Below, one piece after another: positions 14,749 to 26,100 of a stretch of DNA of 64,000 bases. The stretch spans positions 177,174-241,173 of the forward strand of contig CAKSIJ010000002.1 of NCBI GenBank assembly GCA_934462715.1. Direction: 5' to 3'. The DNA is from an uncultured Clostridia bacterium (lineage in GTDB: Bacteria; Bacillota; Clostridia; UBA1381). The notes below the pieces were generated by a model. That model was not told the DNA's origin and made no database searches. It saw nothing but the letters and a program-made list of their open reading frames with translations. Position 1 is the first letter of the stretch, and every line of letters begins with the position of its first letter. The position numbers and the translations under genes were made by a program.

Positions 14749-16806
14749 ATGATTGATTTGAAAGAATATATAAAAAAAGCGGCACTGGACGCACTTGACG
14801 GAACGGACAAATTTGAAAAAGGTGAAAGTCTTTTAACCGATAAAGATGATCTCAGATCACCGATATGCATTGCAAAAGGTCTTAAAAGATTTTTTGAATC
14901 GCTTCCCGTCAGACAGTATTCAAACGAGAAGTTGTTCGGCAGACTGAGGTTTGACGGCTGCGAATACCCGGGTGATTTTTACCGCCGTACGGCGCACGGT
15001 TCATACTCACAATATTGGTCAAAGCTGTGCAGCGGTTCGCCGACACCGACCTTTTACTGGGGTTGGACACACATGGTTTTAGACTTTGATTTCATTCTGA
15101 AAAAGGGACTTGAGGGTTATATCAAACTGATAGAAGACATACCTAATAAAAACGAAATGCACGAAGCAATGAAGCTTGTGCTTGAAAGTCTGGGAAATTT
15201 GAGCGAAAGATATGCCGAATTATGTACCGATGCAGAGCTTTCGCAAATTTTGAAAAATGTGCCGATGAAACCCGCCAAAAGCTTTTATGAAGCGGTTCAG
15301 TCGGTGTGGTTCATGTTCCAGCTTTGTGCCGACAGTTTGGGAAGAATTGACCAATATTTGTATCCGTTCTATACGGCTGATATTAAAAAGGGAAAAATCA
15401 CAAGTGAAACGGCAAAGGATTTGCTTGAGGAGTTGTTTGTAAAAGTATATGAAACGCAAGCCGATAATGTTGACTTGCCGATAAGCGGACATAATCATCT
15501 TGTTGTCGGCGGGTATCTTGCGGACGGTTCGGACGGATTCAACGAGCTTTCAAGGCTTATATTGGAATGTATAGCGGAGCTTCCGACATTCAGACCACAG
15601 GCGTCGTTCAGATATACAAAATATACAACTCCCGAAACGATGAAATATATAACCGAACTTAATGCGAAATGTCAATGGATAGTATTTGTGAATGACGAGC
15701 CGAGAATACCGGGAATGACCGATATAGGAATTGATTATGAGGACGCGGTAAATTATACCGTTGTCGGCTGTAACGAATGGTGTCTGCCGAGTGGGGCAAG
15801 AATAGATCTTGCACACGTAAATCTCTTACATTCGATTGAGCAGCTTATATATAATGACAGTGACTTTTTCGGTGCAAAAACTTATGACGAGCTGTTTGAA
15901 CTTTATAAAAAGCATTTAAAAGCCGACTTTGACTCGATAATAAAGGAATATTCAAGCTATTCAAAGGCAACGGCAGGGGATATTAACGTTTTGACCTCAG
16001 CTTTGAGCGTTCCGTGTATTTTAAAGGGAGAGCCAATAACGGGCAAGGGTGCAAAGTATTACGGACTTACAATGTCCTTTAACAGCATTTCAAATGCGGC
16101 TGACTCGCTTTCCGTTATAAAGCAGTTCGTGTTTGATGAAAAGATTTTCACTTTGGAACAAATGTACGATATGCTCAAAAACAATTATGACGGCTTTGAA
16201 AATGAGCGGAAAATGATTTTGAGCAAGGGCAGATTTTTCGGTAATGACGATGATTATGCGGATTCGATTGCGGAATCGATAATCGATTCAATATACGAAA
16301 TCAGAAACGGGGTTAAAAGCGAGGATATTAACACCTTGGTTGTCGGCTCGTTTGTCGGCGCAACTCACCCGAACATCATTTTCGGAAAAATGACCGCCGC
16401 AACTCCCGACGGAAGAAAAAGCGGCGACGCATTTACAATGGGTATCACTCAAAGCGAGGGAAAGGATAAAAACGGTCTTACCGCACTTTTAAATTCCATA
16501 GCAAAGCTTGATTACCGTAAATTCTGCGGCTGCATAGTCAGCAACATAAAGCTTGATAAAAGCATAATTAATACCGATGAAAAGCTCACGAAGCTGTCGC
16601 AGCTTTACCATACCTTTCTAAAAAAAGGCGGTATGCAGCTGCAAATTAACTATCTTTCGCAGGAGGAACTTATAGAAGCACAGAAAAAACCGGAGGAATA
16701 TAAAAATCTCATAGTTCGTGTAACGGGATATTCCGGCTACTTTACAAGATTTGATACCGACCTGCAAAACGATATTATACGAAGAACAACTGAAACGGTA
16801 AAATAA
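14749..16806 (+). CDS. Glycyl radical enzyme of unassigned function
   Basis: A 685-residue pyruvate formate-lyase-like protein. The C-terminal radical loop is RVTGYSGYF, with radical Gly660 about 25 residues from the end. The active-site cysteine is Cys341 in VVGCNEWC, followed by Glu343, a layout shared with dehydratase-type enzymes (GCxE) rather than the paired CC of true pyruvate formate-lyase. It is shorter than characterised members (about 760-850). The radical is installed by the activase encoded three genes downstream. The co-encoded peptidase and SGNH hydrolase argue against pyruvate as substrate and for cleavage or dehydration of a modified amino acid, sugar or ester product; this is inference. 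The ATG at 14749 abuts GAAAGG, so the in-frame TTG at 14758 may be the real start. The enzyme requires strict anaerobiosis. Confidence 0.9.
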   Translation: MIDLKEYIKKAALDALDGTDKFEKGESLLTDKDDLRSPICIAKGLKRFFESLPVRQYSNEKLFGRLRFDGCEYPGDFYRRTAHGSYSQYWSKLCSGSPTPTFYWGWTHMVLDFDFILKKGLEGYIKLIEDIPNKNEMHEAMKLVLESLGNLSERYAELCTDAELSQILKNVPMKPAKSFYEAVQSVWFMFQLCADSLGRIDQYLYPFYTADIKKGKITSETAKDLLEELFVKVYETQADNVDLPISGHNHLVVGGYLADGSDGFNELSRLILECIAELPTFRPQASFRYTKYTTPETMKYITELNAKCQWIVFVNDEPRIPGMTDIGIDYEDAVNYTVVGCNEWCLPSGARIDLAHVNLLHSIEQLIYNDSDFFGAKTYDELFELYKKHLKADFDSIIKEYSSYSKATAGDINVLTSALSVPCILKGEPITGKGAKYYGLTMSFNSISNAADSLSVIKQFVFDEKIFTLEQMYDMLKNNYDGFENERKMILSKGRFFGNDDDYADSIAESIIDSIYEIRNGVKSEDINTLVVGSFVGATHPNIIFGKMTAATPDGRKSGDAFTMGITQSEGKDKNGLTALLNSIAKLDYRKFCGCIVSNIKLDKSIINTDEKLTKLSQLYHTFLKKGGMQLQINYLSQEELIEAQKKPEEYKNLIVRVTGYSGYFTRFDTDLQNDIIRRTTETVK

Positions 16807-16832
16807 TCAATTCGGAAAGGAATCAGATAAAT

Positions 16833-18191
16833 ATGTATAAACATGAAATTGACTGCTTTATCAATACTCATAAAGAAGATATGATTGAGCTTTTAAAAAG
16901 CTTAGTCGCAATGCCAAGCGTAAAAGCGCCGGCGAAAAAAGATATGCCGTACGGCGAAAACATAGACCGAATATTAAAATTCGTAAGAAAAACAGCGGAT
17001 AATATGGGATTTATTACCGATTGCTTTGAAAACAAAATCGACATTGCCGACATCAACGGTAAACCTGCAAAATTGGGCATAATGTGTCACCTTGACGTGG
17101 TTGACGTGAACAAAAATGCGTGGTCAACCGACCCTTTTAATGCAGTCATAAAGGATAATAAAATCTACGGCAGGGGGGTACTTGACAATAAAGGCCCGGC
17201 AGCTGCGGCGCTGTATGCGGCATATGCGGTAAAATCTCTTGGCATACCTTTAAAATCAAACGCAAGATTGTATTTCGGAAGTGATGAAGAAAGCGGCAGC
17301 AATGAATTTCGCAGTTATCTGAAAAACAATGCTCTTCCCGAATACGTTTTTGTTCCCGACGCTTGTTTTCCTGTCGGTGTTTCGGAAAAAGGCAGAATTG
17401 TATTGCATGGAAAAGAAAATGTAAAATCCGATAAGATTTTGAGCGCACACGGCGGAAATGCGGAAAATATAGTACCCGAAACCGCTTGTGCCGAAATAGT
17501 CGGAGTCGGCGAAAAAGAAATCAACTCAATTTTAGATGAAATACCCGATATTAATTATGAAACAAAATCAGAGAACGGAATAACAAAGATAACGATTATC
17601 GGCAAAAGCTCACATTCCGCAAATCCGCAATGGGGCGTTAATGCGGTGACGGCTATGCTGTTTCTGATAAACAAAATTGAGCCTGACAACAGAGTGTTTG
17701 CGGAATTGTCCGACCGCTTTGCTCACGGGGTGTTTTTCGGTGAGAAATTCGGAATTGACGCAGGCAGTCTGACCTTATCGATGAATATGTTCAGCTATGA
17801 AAACGGTCTGCTTAAATTTACAACCGATTCGAGAGTGTCGGTCGGTAAAAACTCCGCACAGCTTGCAAAGTGCATTGCAGACAAGCTTACAATTAATGTA
17901 ACTGCCGACATGATTGAAGAACCGCACGTTGTTTCCGCCGATTCGGACATTGTAAAGACTCTGCAAAAAATCTACAAAAATCAAACGCTCAGAGATGATG
18001 AGCCTTACGATATGGACGCATTTACATATTCGCACTTAAAGGATAACGCGGTGATTTTCGGAGGAGTTCTTTACGGTGACGGAAGTGAAAACGCACACGG
18101 AAGCGATGAATGTTATAACCTCGATACGCTTGTGACAGCAGCCAAAATGTTTGCACAGGCTATAGTCGAGATATGCAAGACGGAGGAGTGA
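16833..18191 (+). CDS. M20-family metallopeptidase (PepV/dipeptidase-like)
   Basis: A 452-residue M20 zinc hydrolase. Metal and catalytic segments are visible in order: CHLDVVDV, GRGVLDNKGP with bridging Asp, SDEESGS with the catalytic Glu pair, and near the end HGSDECYN. The central ITIIGKSSHSANPQWGVNA is the lid/dimerisation domain. Relatives cleave dipeptides, N-acyl amino acids or carbamoyl compounds in the cytoplasm; no signal peptide is present. An AAAGGA site precedes the ATG, and the gap after the glycyl radical enzyme is 26 bases. It probably supplies or processes the substrate of that enzyme. Confidence 0.9.
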   Translation: MYKHEIDCFINTHKEDMIELLKSLVAMPSVKAPAKKDMPYGENIDRILKFVRKTADNMGFITDCFENKIDIADINGKPAKLGIMCHLDVVDVNKNAWSTDPFNAVIKDNKIYGRGVLDNKGPAAAALYAAYAVKSLGIPLKSNARLYFGSDEESGSNEFRSYLKNNALPEYVFVPDACFPVGVSEKGRIVLHGKENVKSDKILSAHGGNAENIVPETACAEIVGVGEKEINSILDEIPDINYETKSENGITKITIIGKSSHSANPQWGVNAVTAMLFLINKIEPDNRVFAELSDRFAHGVFFGEKFGIDAGSLTLSMNMFSYENGLLKFTTDSRVSVGKNSAQLAKCIADKLTINVTADMIEEPHVVSADSDIVKTLQKIYKNQTLRDDEPYDMDAFTYSHLKDNAVIFGGVLYGDGSENAHGSDECYNLDTLVTAAKMFAQAIVEICKTEE

Positions 18192-18195
18192 CATC

Positions 18196-19179
18196 ATGCA
18201 GATAAAAAATGACGTTCTGAAAAGCTGTATATCCGGTGCTGTCAGATTTGATGAAGCTGACGGATACCTTTTGCCGAGAAGATTCACAAAACGTCAAGCC
18301 GATTACGTTGCCGGGAATGATTTTCTTTGCCCCATGAGCAAAATGTCTGCCGGGATTGTGACGGAATTTTTCAGCAATACCGAAAGTGTATCGTTTGACG
18401 CGGTTTTTATGGCTTCTACAAGGTCATATTATTGCTTTGACATATATGTTGATGATATTTTGGAATTTCACTTTGCAAAAGATAACACAAAATTCGGCAC
18501 GGAGAAACACATAGAATTTAAGCTGAAAAGCGGAAACAAAAAGATCTCAATATACTTCCCGTGTTTATTTGAAACAGGGATAAAGAATTTCTGTATTGAT
18601 GACGGTGCGCAAATTTGCCCGACCAAAAAAAATCTCAGTTTTTTATTCTTTGGCGATTCGATTACTCACGGTTATGCAACGCGCTTTACATCGCTGACAT
18701 ATGCAAATATTCTCTCACGCTCGTTTAACGCACAAGCACTGAATCAGGCAATAGCCGGTGATGTTTTCAATGTCAATAACCTTGACAGTGACTTAAACTA
18801 TAACCCCGATATGATTTTTGTCGCCTACGGCACAAATGATTGGTGGCATGGAATTGACATAACCGACACGGCAAAAAAATATTTTGACAAGCTTTGCGGA
18901 ATATATCCTAAAAAAAATATTTACGTTATTCTTCCAATATGCAGACTGGATTTTGAATCGGAGCAGGAGAATGCGGTAATGCCGTTTTGTCAATTCAGAG
19001 ATTTATTGAAAAGACTTTGTGAACAGCACAAAAATATAAAGGTTATAGACAGCTGGAATTTTGTTCCGCATTTCCCGGAATTTTTTGAGGACGGATTTTT
19101 GCATCCGAATGATATTGGTTCCGTATTTTATGCGGACGCACTGAAAGAGTATATTGATTCAACGGCGATAATTAGCTGA
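18196..19179 (+). CDS. SGNH/GDSL hydrolase with N-terminal beta domain
   Basis: A 327-residue protein without signal peptide. Residues 1-145 look like a beta-sandwich domain. The SGNH domain follows: catalytic Ser155 in FFGDSITHG, the Gly block AIAGD, the Asn block AYGTND, and the catalytic pair in EDGFLHPND. The Asp299 to His303 spacing is DxxxH, one residue wider than the usual DxxH. The reaction is probably ester hydrolysis (deacetylation). GGAGGAG lies inside the upstream stop region, so it is coupled to the peptidase. In this operon it may remove an acyl group from the compound handled by the glycyl radical enzyme. Confidence 0.85.
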   Translation: MQIKNDVLKSCISGAVRFDEADGYLLPRRFTKRQADYVAGNDFLCPMSKMSAGIVTEFFSNTESVSFDAVFMASTRSYYCFDIYVDDILEFHFAKDNTKFGTEKHIEFKLKSGNKKISIYFPCLFETGIKNFCIDDGAQICPTKKNLSFLFFGDSITHGYATRFTSLTYANILSRSFNAQALNQAIAGDVFNVNNLDSDLNYNPDMIFVAYGTNDWWHGIDITDTAKKYFDKLCGIYPKKNIYVILPICRLDFESEQENAVMPFCQFRDLLKRLCEQHKNIKVIDSWNFVPHFPEFFEDGFLHPNDIGSVFYADALKEYIDSTAIIS

Positions 19180-19198
19180 GAATTTAGGAGTAATGATT

Positions 19199-20044
19199 AT
19201 GTATAAATTGTTTGATATTCAAAGGGGTTCTCTTGTCGACGGACCGGGAATACGGACTACTGTTTTTTTCAGAGGGTGTAATTTACGTTGCGCATGGTGT
19301 CACAACCCGGAAAGTCAGAGCGGAGAAAAGAAAATATTTCATTATGGCGAAAAATGCACCCGCTGCGGAAAATGCACGGAGGTTTGCGGTGAAAAAGCAA
19401 TAGCTTTCGGCAAAACCAATTACAAAAAATGTACTTTTTGTGGAAAATGCGAGCTTTTCTGCCCAAACGAAGCACTTAAATTTTGCGGCATGGACTACAG
19501 TGAAAACGAACTCTTTTCGGTAATTGCAAAGGATAAGGCTTTTTATGAAAGCTCCGGGGGCGGTGTGACATTTTCGGGCGGTGAATGTATGCTTTATCCC
19601 GTTGAGCTTGAAGCAATATTAAAACGCTGCAAGAAAAACGGAATACATACCGCCGTTGACACTACCGGAAATGTTCCGTGGGAAAGCTTTTATAAAATTC
19701 TGCCTTACACAGATTTGTTTTTGTATGATATAAAAACAATGAACTCCGAAATACATAAAAAATATACGGGAGCAGGGAATGAACTTATACTTGAAAATCT
19801 TAAAAATCTGTTTGCCTCAGGTGCCGATATATGGATTCGCATACCGATTATACCCGGGGTTAATGATACAATCGGCGATATGGCTGAAATAAAGAGCTTT
19901 TTAACAAATTACTCACCTAAAAGGCTTGAATTGCTCCCGTATCATCGCATGGGCGAAAACAAATATAACGCTTTATCGCTCGAAAAACCCTGTTTCAATG
20001 CACCCGACAGTGAAACAATGAAGCTTTTAAACAGCATTTTTTAA
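19199..20044 (+). CDS. Glycyl radical enzyme activase (radical SAM)
   Basis: About 281 residues. The radical SAM cluster motif is CNLRCAWC (CX3CX2C) in FFRGCNLRCAWCHNPES. Two extra [4Fe-4S] ferredoxin motifs follow (CTRCGKCTEVC and CTFCGKCELFC), as in activases of dehydratase-type glycyl radical enzymes and unlike the short PflA. GGGVTFSGGE and RIPIIPGVND are further family blocks. It abstracts a hydrogen from Gly660 of the enzyme encoded first in this operon. The start at 19199 has AGGAG 8 bases upstream; the ATG at 19193 is too close to it. It is the last gene before a strong terminator. Confidence 0.95.
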   Translation: MYKLFDIQRGSLVDGPGIRTTVFFRGCNLRCAWCHNPESQSGEKKIFHYGEKCTRCGKCTEVCGEKAIAFGKTNYKKCTFCGKCELFCPNEALKFCGMDYSENELFSVIAKDKAFYESSGGGVTFSGGECMLYPVELEAILKRCKKNGIHTAVDTTGNVPWESFYKILPYTDLFLYDIKTMNSEIHKKYTGAGNELILENLKNLFASGADIWIRIPIIPGVNDTIGDMAEIKSFLTNYSPKRLELLPYHRMGENKYNALSLEKPCFNAPDSETMKLLNSIF

Positions 20045-20060
20045 AATCACTCATATATTC

Positions 20061-20094
20061 AAACAGGCGAACCGAAAAAACGGTTCGCCTGTTT
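20061..20094. terminator. Strong bidirectional intrinsic terminator
   Basis: A perfect 14-bp stem (AAACAGGCGAACCG with its complement at 20081-20094) around an AAAAAA loop, ending in a T-rich run on both strands. It ends the glycyl radical operon on the plus strand and the giant-protein operon on the minus strand. Confidence 0.95.
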
Positions 20095-20111
20095 TGATGT
20101 ACTGTAATAAA

Positions 20112-23100
20112 CTATTTTGTCAAATATCTTTGAAGAATAGCCGCAGCCTCCGCTCTTGTTGTATTATCCTTGGGATTGAGCGTTGTTTCGGTTCTTCCGT
20201 TAATAAGCTTGCTTCCGACAGCCCACTTGAAAGCTTCATGGGCATAGTCCGAAATTTCCGCCTTATCGGTATAACTGTCAATTTCCAAATCCTTATAAAG
20301 ACCGGTGTCCTCACCTTTGAAGCCTGCGAAGCGGTACATAATAGCCGCAAGCTGTTCTCTTGTTATGTTGTCATTCGGAGCAAATTCCTTTTCGGAATAT
20401 CCTTTTACTATTCCGTTTTGAGCCGCCCATGCAACTGCGTCATGATAATATGTGTTTTCCTCCACATCTTCAAAGCCGCAAGCTGTTCCGCTCATATCTG
20501 GTGAACCCTCCTGTCTGTACATAACGGTAACAACCATTCCTCTTGTCAGCTTATCGTTCGGAGCAAACAGCGTTTCGCTTACGCCGTTAAACAAGCCGTT
20601 ATCATAAACATAGCAAACGTCATCATAGAACCAGTCGTTTTCGCTGACATCTTCAAAAGGTATTCTCGGCTTAACCTTGAATTTAACCTCAACAACCGTA
20701 TCCTCCGTCACCGCATTTATTGTATATATCTCTGCCTTTCCGACCGATTTGCCGTTTATAAGCATATCGGCAACAACATAACCCTCTTCAGGCTTTGCGG
20801 TTATTGTCACGCTCGTTCCGTAACGTACCTTTGTATGCGACAATGTCGCCTTTCCGTTTTCGGTCGGAAGAAGCGTCAGCTTGTAGAATGAACCGACAGT
20901 TATATTTGAGCTGCCTGATGACGGATTTGAATCTCCGCCCTTGTCAAGACTGTCCTTAAAGGTATCCATAGCCTTATTCAGTGCCGTAACCTGTTCGGAA
21001 ATCTCATTATCGGACGCCTTGCTGTTTTTATAAACAGTATTTGCCTTGTCGATTGCGGACCGAAGCGCATTTTTAGCCGAAGCTTTGGGATTATCCGAAA
21101 GCAGCTTTTCCGCTTTATCTATGGCTTCTTTTAAATCCGCCTTTGAATTTTCCTCAATCGTCAGCAGTACATAGTCCTCCAAGCCGAGATATGACAACAA
21201 GCCGTTTTCGTTCTGCACTTCAGCCGTGTTAAGCTTTGCTTTCACCGCCGTTTCACCCGGCATAACGGCAGTTACGCTGCCGTCCTTAAAGGTAACGGCA
21301 TTTTTATCGTAAAGAAGCTTCCATTCTATCGTATCGTCCAAAATTTCAAAGCTTCTTCCATCCGCCTTTATTCCTGTTACGGACAGCTTTGTATCCGCTC
21401 CGTTTTTGAGAGTTATCCTCTTTTCCCCGTTTATATTTTCGGAAATCGCCTTGCCGTCAGCCATAAGCTCTATTCTTTCAAAGCTTCCGTATTCACTTCC
21501 GACAATTGTCACGGTAAGCTCTGACGTATTTCCGGCCTTGTCTGCCGACTTTATTGTTTCGGTTATTATACTGCTGTTGTCCGGAACCGTTCCCGTCACT
21601 TTAAAGGTTCCGTTAGAATTTACTATTCTTATGTCATCCGGCGGTTCAACCGATAATTCTGCGCCGGCGTCGGTCATACCCTCAAATTCGTAGCTGCCGT
21701 CATCATTTGCAATCACCGTATTACTTCCGAAAACAGCTATAGTATTTTCGTCCATGCTCTGTGCATTTTTCTTTGCAAGCGACAGTGCAGGGGCGGAGGT
21801 ATCAACCGTAAATGCCAGCTGTGCGTCGGGATTATCGGCTGAAAGCTTTTTTCCGTCCGCATAATCCTTTGACAGCGAAAATGCCTTTATATCAACAATA
21901 TAATCTCCATCCTCAAGATTTTCTATCTTGAATTTCCAGTCCTTTTTAAATTTATTATCACTGTAGAGCTGCTGTCCATTTACCGTAAGCTCTGCGAATA
22001 CGTCATTTTCAAAGGTGTAATTCAATTCAATGCTGTCTTTGTTGATATATTCCGCATTTTTGTCAAAATCCCCTTTAACCTTTAGAAGCTTCGGTTTTAC
22101 CGGTGACGGCATTACAAACGTTCCGTCGGTGCTTACAATATCCGAGCCGTAATAATATGAGGTTGTCGGATTTTCATTGTTTCCCGGTGCAGGCTGATTT
22201 TCTTCCACCCTCAGAGTTTTTACATTTACTCTGTAATTTTTACCCGGAACAAGCTTTGCTTCCTTTCCGATAAAGATACTCTTATCGCCCTTTTCAAACC
22301 ATGACATATTGTTTTCAAGTGCGGTATTGTCCATATCCTCTATTTCAACTATATAATTTGTATAGTCCGGATCGTCAGCGTCCTCAATTTCAACATACAG
22401 ATTACCGTTTCCGCCGTATTTAACCTTTACTTCCTTAACCGGCTTCGGTAAATTCGGATTCACAAACTCAAACGGCGTATCGGTTATTCTGTTGCTGATG
22501 CCGTCCGATGTTTTATAGGAAATTACCGTGTAGTAATTACCGTTATCGAGAGTTTTCGGCAATTCAAAAGAACGTCTTGAGTCATTTGCTTTAACGTTTT
22601 CCTCATGAAGCACGTTAGTGCCTATAGAAAGACCTGTGTTATTCTCGGTTTTCAGCTTTTCCAAAATATCTTTGTCCTCTGTCAGATAAACGTCGAGCGT
22701 TCCCAAGGTATCGCTCCGGCTGCTCATCTGCCAGTCCGCATTAAGCTTCTTTCCGTCATAGGAAGCGTTAAACACCGTCAGCTCCGGAATATCGTCAACC
22801 CTGCACATTGTAAAATCTGTGATATTGATATTCTGAGTTTTGTATCTCAATGTCCAGTCGCCGTTCTTTATAAGGCTCTTATCCGTAACCGTAATAAATA
22901 TGCTCTTGCCGTTTTCGCCCATATCCTGAACTATGAAGCTTCCGCCGCCCATACCGTCATCCGGCTGAAGCACTGCTGTGTTCTGTTGCGGATTCTTCAG
23001 AATAAAATCTCCGATTTGCGGATCTCCCATTCCCGTATACGGTATTTCAAACAAAAGCGCATTGCTTCCCTCTGCGTTTTCCGCTTTTACGGTAATGTCC

Positions 23101-26100
23101 TTATAATCGTCTGCGGCAAACAGGCTTATTGCCCTGCTGTTGTCAACCGCCTGCGTTTTAATCGGATAAATATTTGTTCCGTAATAGCCTGCTCCGTCAG
23201 AATTGCTTTCTTCAAGCTCCCGCATATTCTGTGCCGACTGACCCGAAATATTGTTTTTCGGAGGTGCGCTCAGATCTATATTTCTGCCGAAGCTGAAATC
23301 TCCGCCCCAGTAATAGATAAATCCGAACTTTATGCCGATTATCTTAATGTTGCCGCCGATAAACTTATGCGATACCGCAGCTTCCACTCCGCCGAGCTCT
23401 TTACCTCCCACAAGAGGAATACTGTTCGGAATACACAGCGAGGCATACACATATCCGTAGAAATAATTGTCTGCAACATTAACCGTAAGACCGCCCTGAA
23501 GCACACCCATCAGTATGCTTATCTTTCCGTACAGATTAAGCTCCCACGGATCGATCCACCTTGCGGATATACCTGCTTCAACCGTAGCAATGCTCTCTGC
23601 ATATTTAAGCTTCATCGTACCGTCGAGAGATAATCCCGTAAGATTGATTTTTGCCTTAAAGTCACCGATGAGCGTATTTATTGCCATGAGTCTTGTGCTT
23701 AAAAGAATCGTTATCGGAGGAAGTTTATCAAACTCACCGCCTATTGTGTCGGCAAGACCCTCGATTCCGCCGCCAAGACCCGTCATGTACAGAACAGGCG
23801 GAGCTATCGGAATCATCAGTCCGTCATTTATGCTGAACTTTATTGCGTCGGGTACTATAGCCTGCTTATTCTTAATTGTTGTTTCCTTAAATGACAGCAG
23901 ACCCTCACATTCGATTATTTTGAGCGCAACCCCCGCACCGACAGTATATATGTTATCTATCGTATTGATTGTAACGCTTGCATATATACCGGGCATATTG
24001 GTTACAAGGTCGCCGAGCAGATCTTTGGGAAGTGCCAGAGACGCTGTGGTGTTGATACCGACAAATCCGGTATCGTTGATTTTAATATTGTTATCCTCGG
24101 TTATAACCTTGCCGTCACTGCCGGTTTTCGGTTTTTCCCCGAAAAGCACGTTATCCGCACTTATCGAAAGTCTGCCCTCCGACATAGTTGTTTCAAGCGC
24201 AAGAGTTTCCTTTTGTTTTTCCTTTTTACCCTCGTTCTTGTCAATCTTCCCGGTATCCGGTTCGTCCGGCTCTGCAAAAAGACTGTTCATCGAATCGGAT
24301 ACATCCTCCTGATCGGCAGTCAAAACCGCTTCGGTTTCTTTCTTTTCCTTTGCCTTTATCGGCAGACTTAATTTTCCGCCGAAGCCGATTCCGTAGGTTA
24401 CCTGTCCCTTTGCTTCCTCATGCCATTCGGAGGACATTTCGCCGTATTTAAGACCAACCAGCAAACCGCCTATCGACTGTATCATGCTCGCCGCTCCGTC
24501 AAGCGTAAGCTTTAACTTATTGCTTTGCACATTCGTTCTGCACTTATCAAAGCGTTTGGTATCAAGAGTTAAAACACCGCCGTTGCTGCCTGAAAAAGAC
24601 CACGCCGAACGCCATACGGTAATTGAATTTACTACCTTTAATACTCCATCGCCCTTTACGTCAAAATGTCCGTTTTGAGCCGACAGCGTAAGGGGCTTTG
24701 TGCCCTCGTAGGAAAGCATATTATTGATTATAATATCGCCGTCCGCCTTTTCGGCACGGTAGTATTTTCTCTTGGTTCCGTCCGCTTCTTCAAGCTCGGT
24801 TTCTCTCAGATTGGCTCTGATTACAAGAAGTATTTCATTTTCGGCTATCGCATTATTATCCTTGCCGAACGCATACTTTAAGGTTTTCGGGATCCCCGAT
24901 GTGCTTGTTGTAACACCGGCTGTTTTTTCAAGCTCTCCGTCATAGAATTTCCTGTATTCGCCCTCATCGGCAAACACGAAATAATTGTATTCGGAATATG
25001 CGCTTCCAACGCTAAAATCGGTAGAACGTACAAGCGCCGCTATTCCGTAGCTTTTCAGTCTGTATTTTTCGTCCGCCGATACTTTAAGGGTCGCCGCAGC
25101 CGTTATACTCTGACCGAATGCTTCCTTTAAATCCTTATCGTCAAAGGTAAAAACTATCTTATATTCTCCGACAATAAGCTCTTCATCGGTCATAAAGCTG
25201 AGATTTTTATAGTCCTTATCAATAAACGCAATATTTTTCTTTTCTATTTCAACTCTGTGATCGGAGGAGGTATGAACCAGCTCCGCTTTCCAGCCCTGAT
25301 TTCCCGAAAGTGCTTGAAACGCTTTCATATTTCCGGTTATCGTAACGGCTTTTTCTCCTCCCGTCCACACGGTTTCGGGATTGACCTTTGTCATCTGCAC
25401 CGCTGCAAGACTTCCGTTAACCGACGGCAGAATTATACTTCTCTGAGCCGCCGTTTCAAGCGTTTCACCGTTTCCCGTGGAATCGGTTCTTGTGGTTGTC
25501 AGTGCCGCATAAACCGTTCCTGCGGTAATCTCCGCCTGCGGTTTTGCCCTTACGGTAAAGGTACAGGTTCTGATTTCTTTCCCTAACTTATTATAAGAAT
25601 ATTTGTCGCTGCCGACAATTTCCAAAGCTTCACTGTCAACTGTAAGCTGCAATACAGTAGCACCCAGTTCAACAGACGAATCGTAGGTATTGTCGATATT
25701 TACGGTGATTTCGGTTTCGCCGTTGTTCTTATATGACTTTTTATCGTCCGCAAGCTCTATTCTTCCGGCGGAAATGTCAATGCCGATACTGTCGGTTGAC
25801 TTATCCTCCGAAAAGTTTCCGATTCCGTACAGAGCTTCAACGGTAACGCTTTCTCCGGGAGCAACTGTCTGATTATCCCAGTAAATTGCCGCCGCACTGT
25901 CCGGGGTTCTGTGCTTGTTTGAATAGTTTGTAAAATCACAGTATTTGTCCGGGGTATAGTCATACTTTGTATTTGCAAGGTTCGCCCAGTGTCCGACAGT
26001 CAGTCTGTTCGGAGCAATACCGCCGTTCCAGCCCTTTAATATCAGATAAGAAAGCTTTGTCGGATTCGTCAGCGAATCCAGATTTCTTACCTGCTGCGGC

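Noticed and set aside
22605..24312. Long open frames (342 and 265 codons) on the plus strand opposite the SLH giant
   Set aside because: They lie antisense to a clearly coding gene with signal peptide and SLH domains, have no ribosome site or family features, and reflect its codon pattern.
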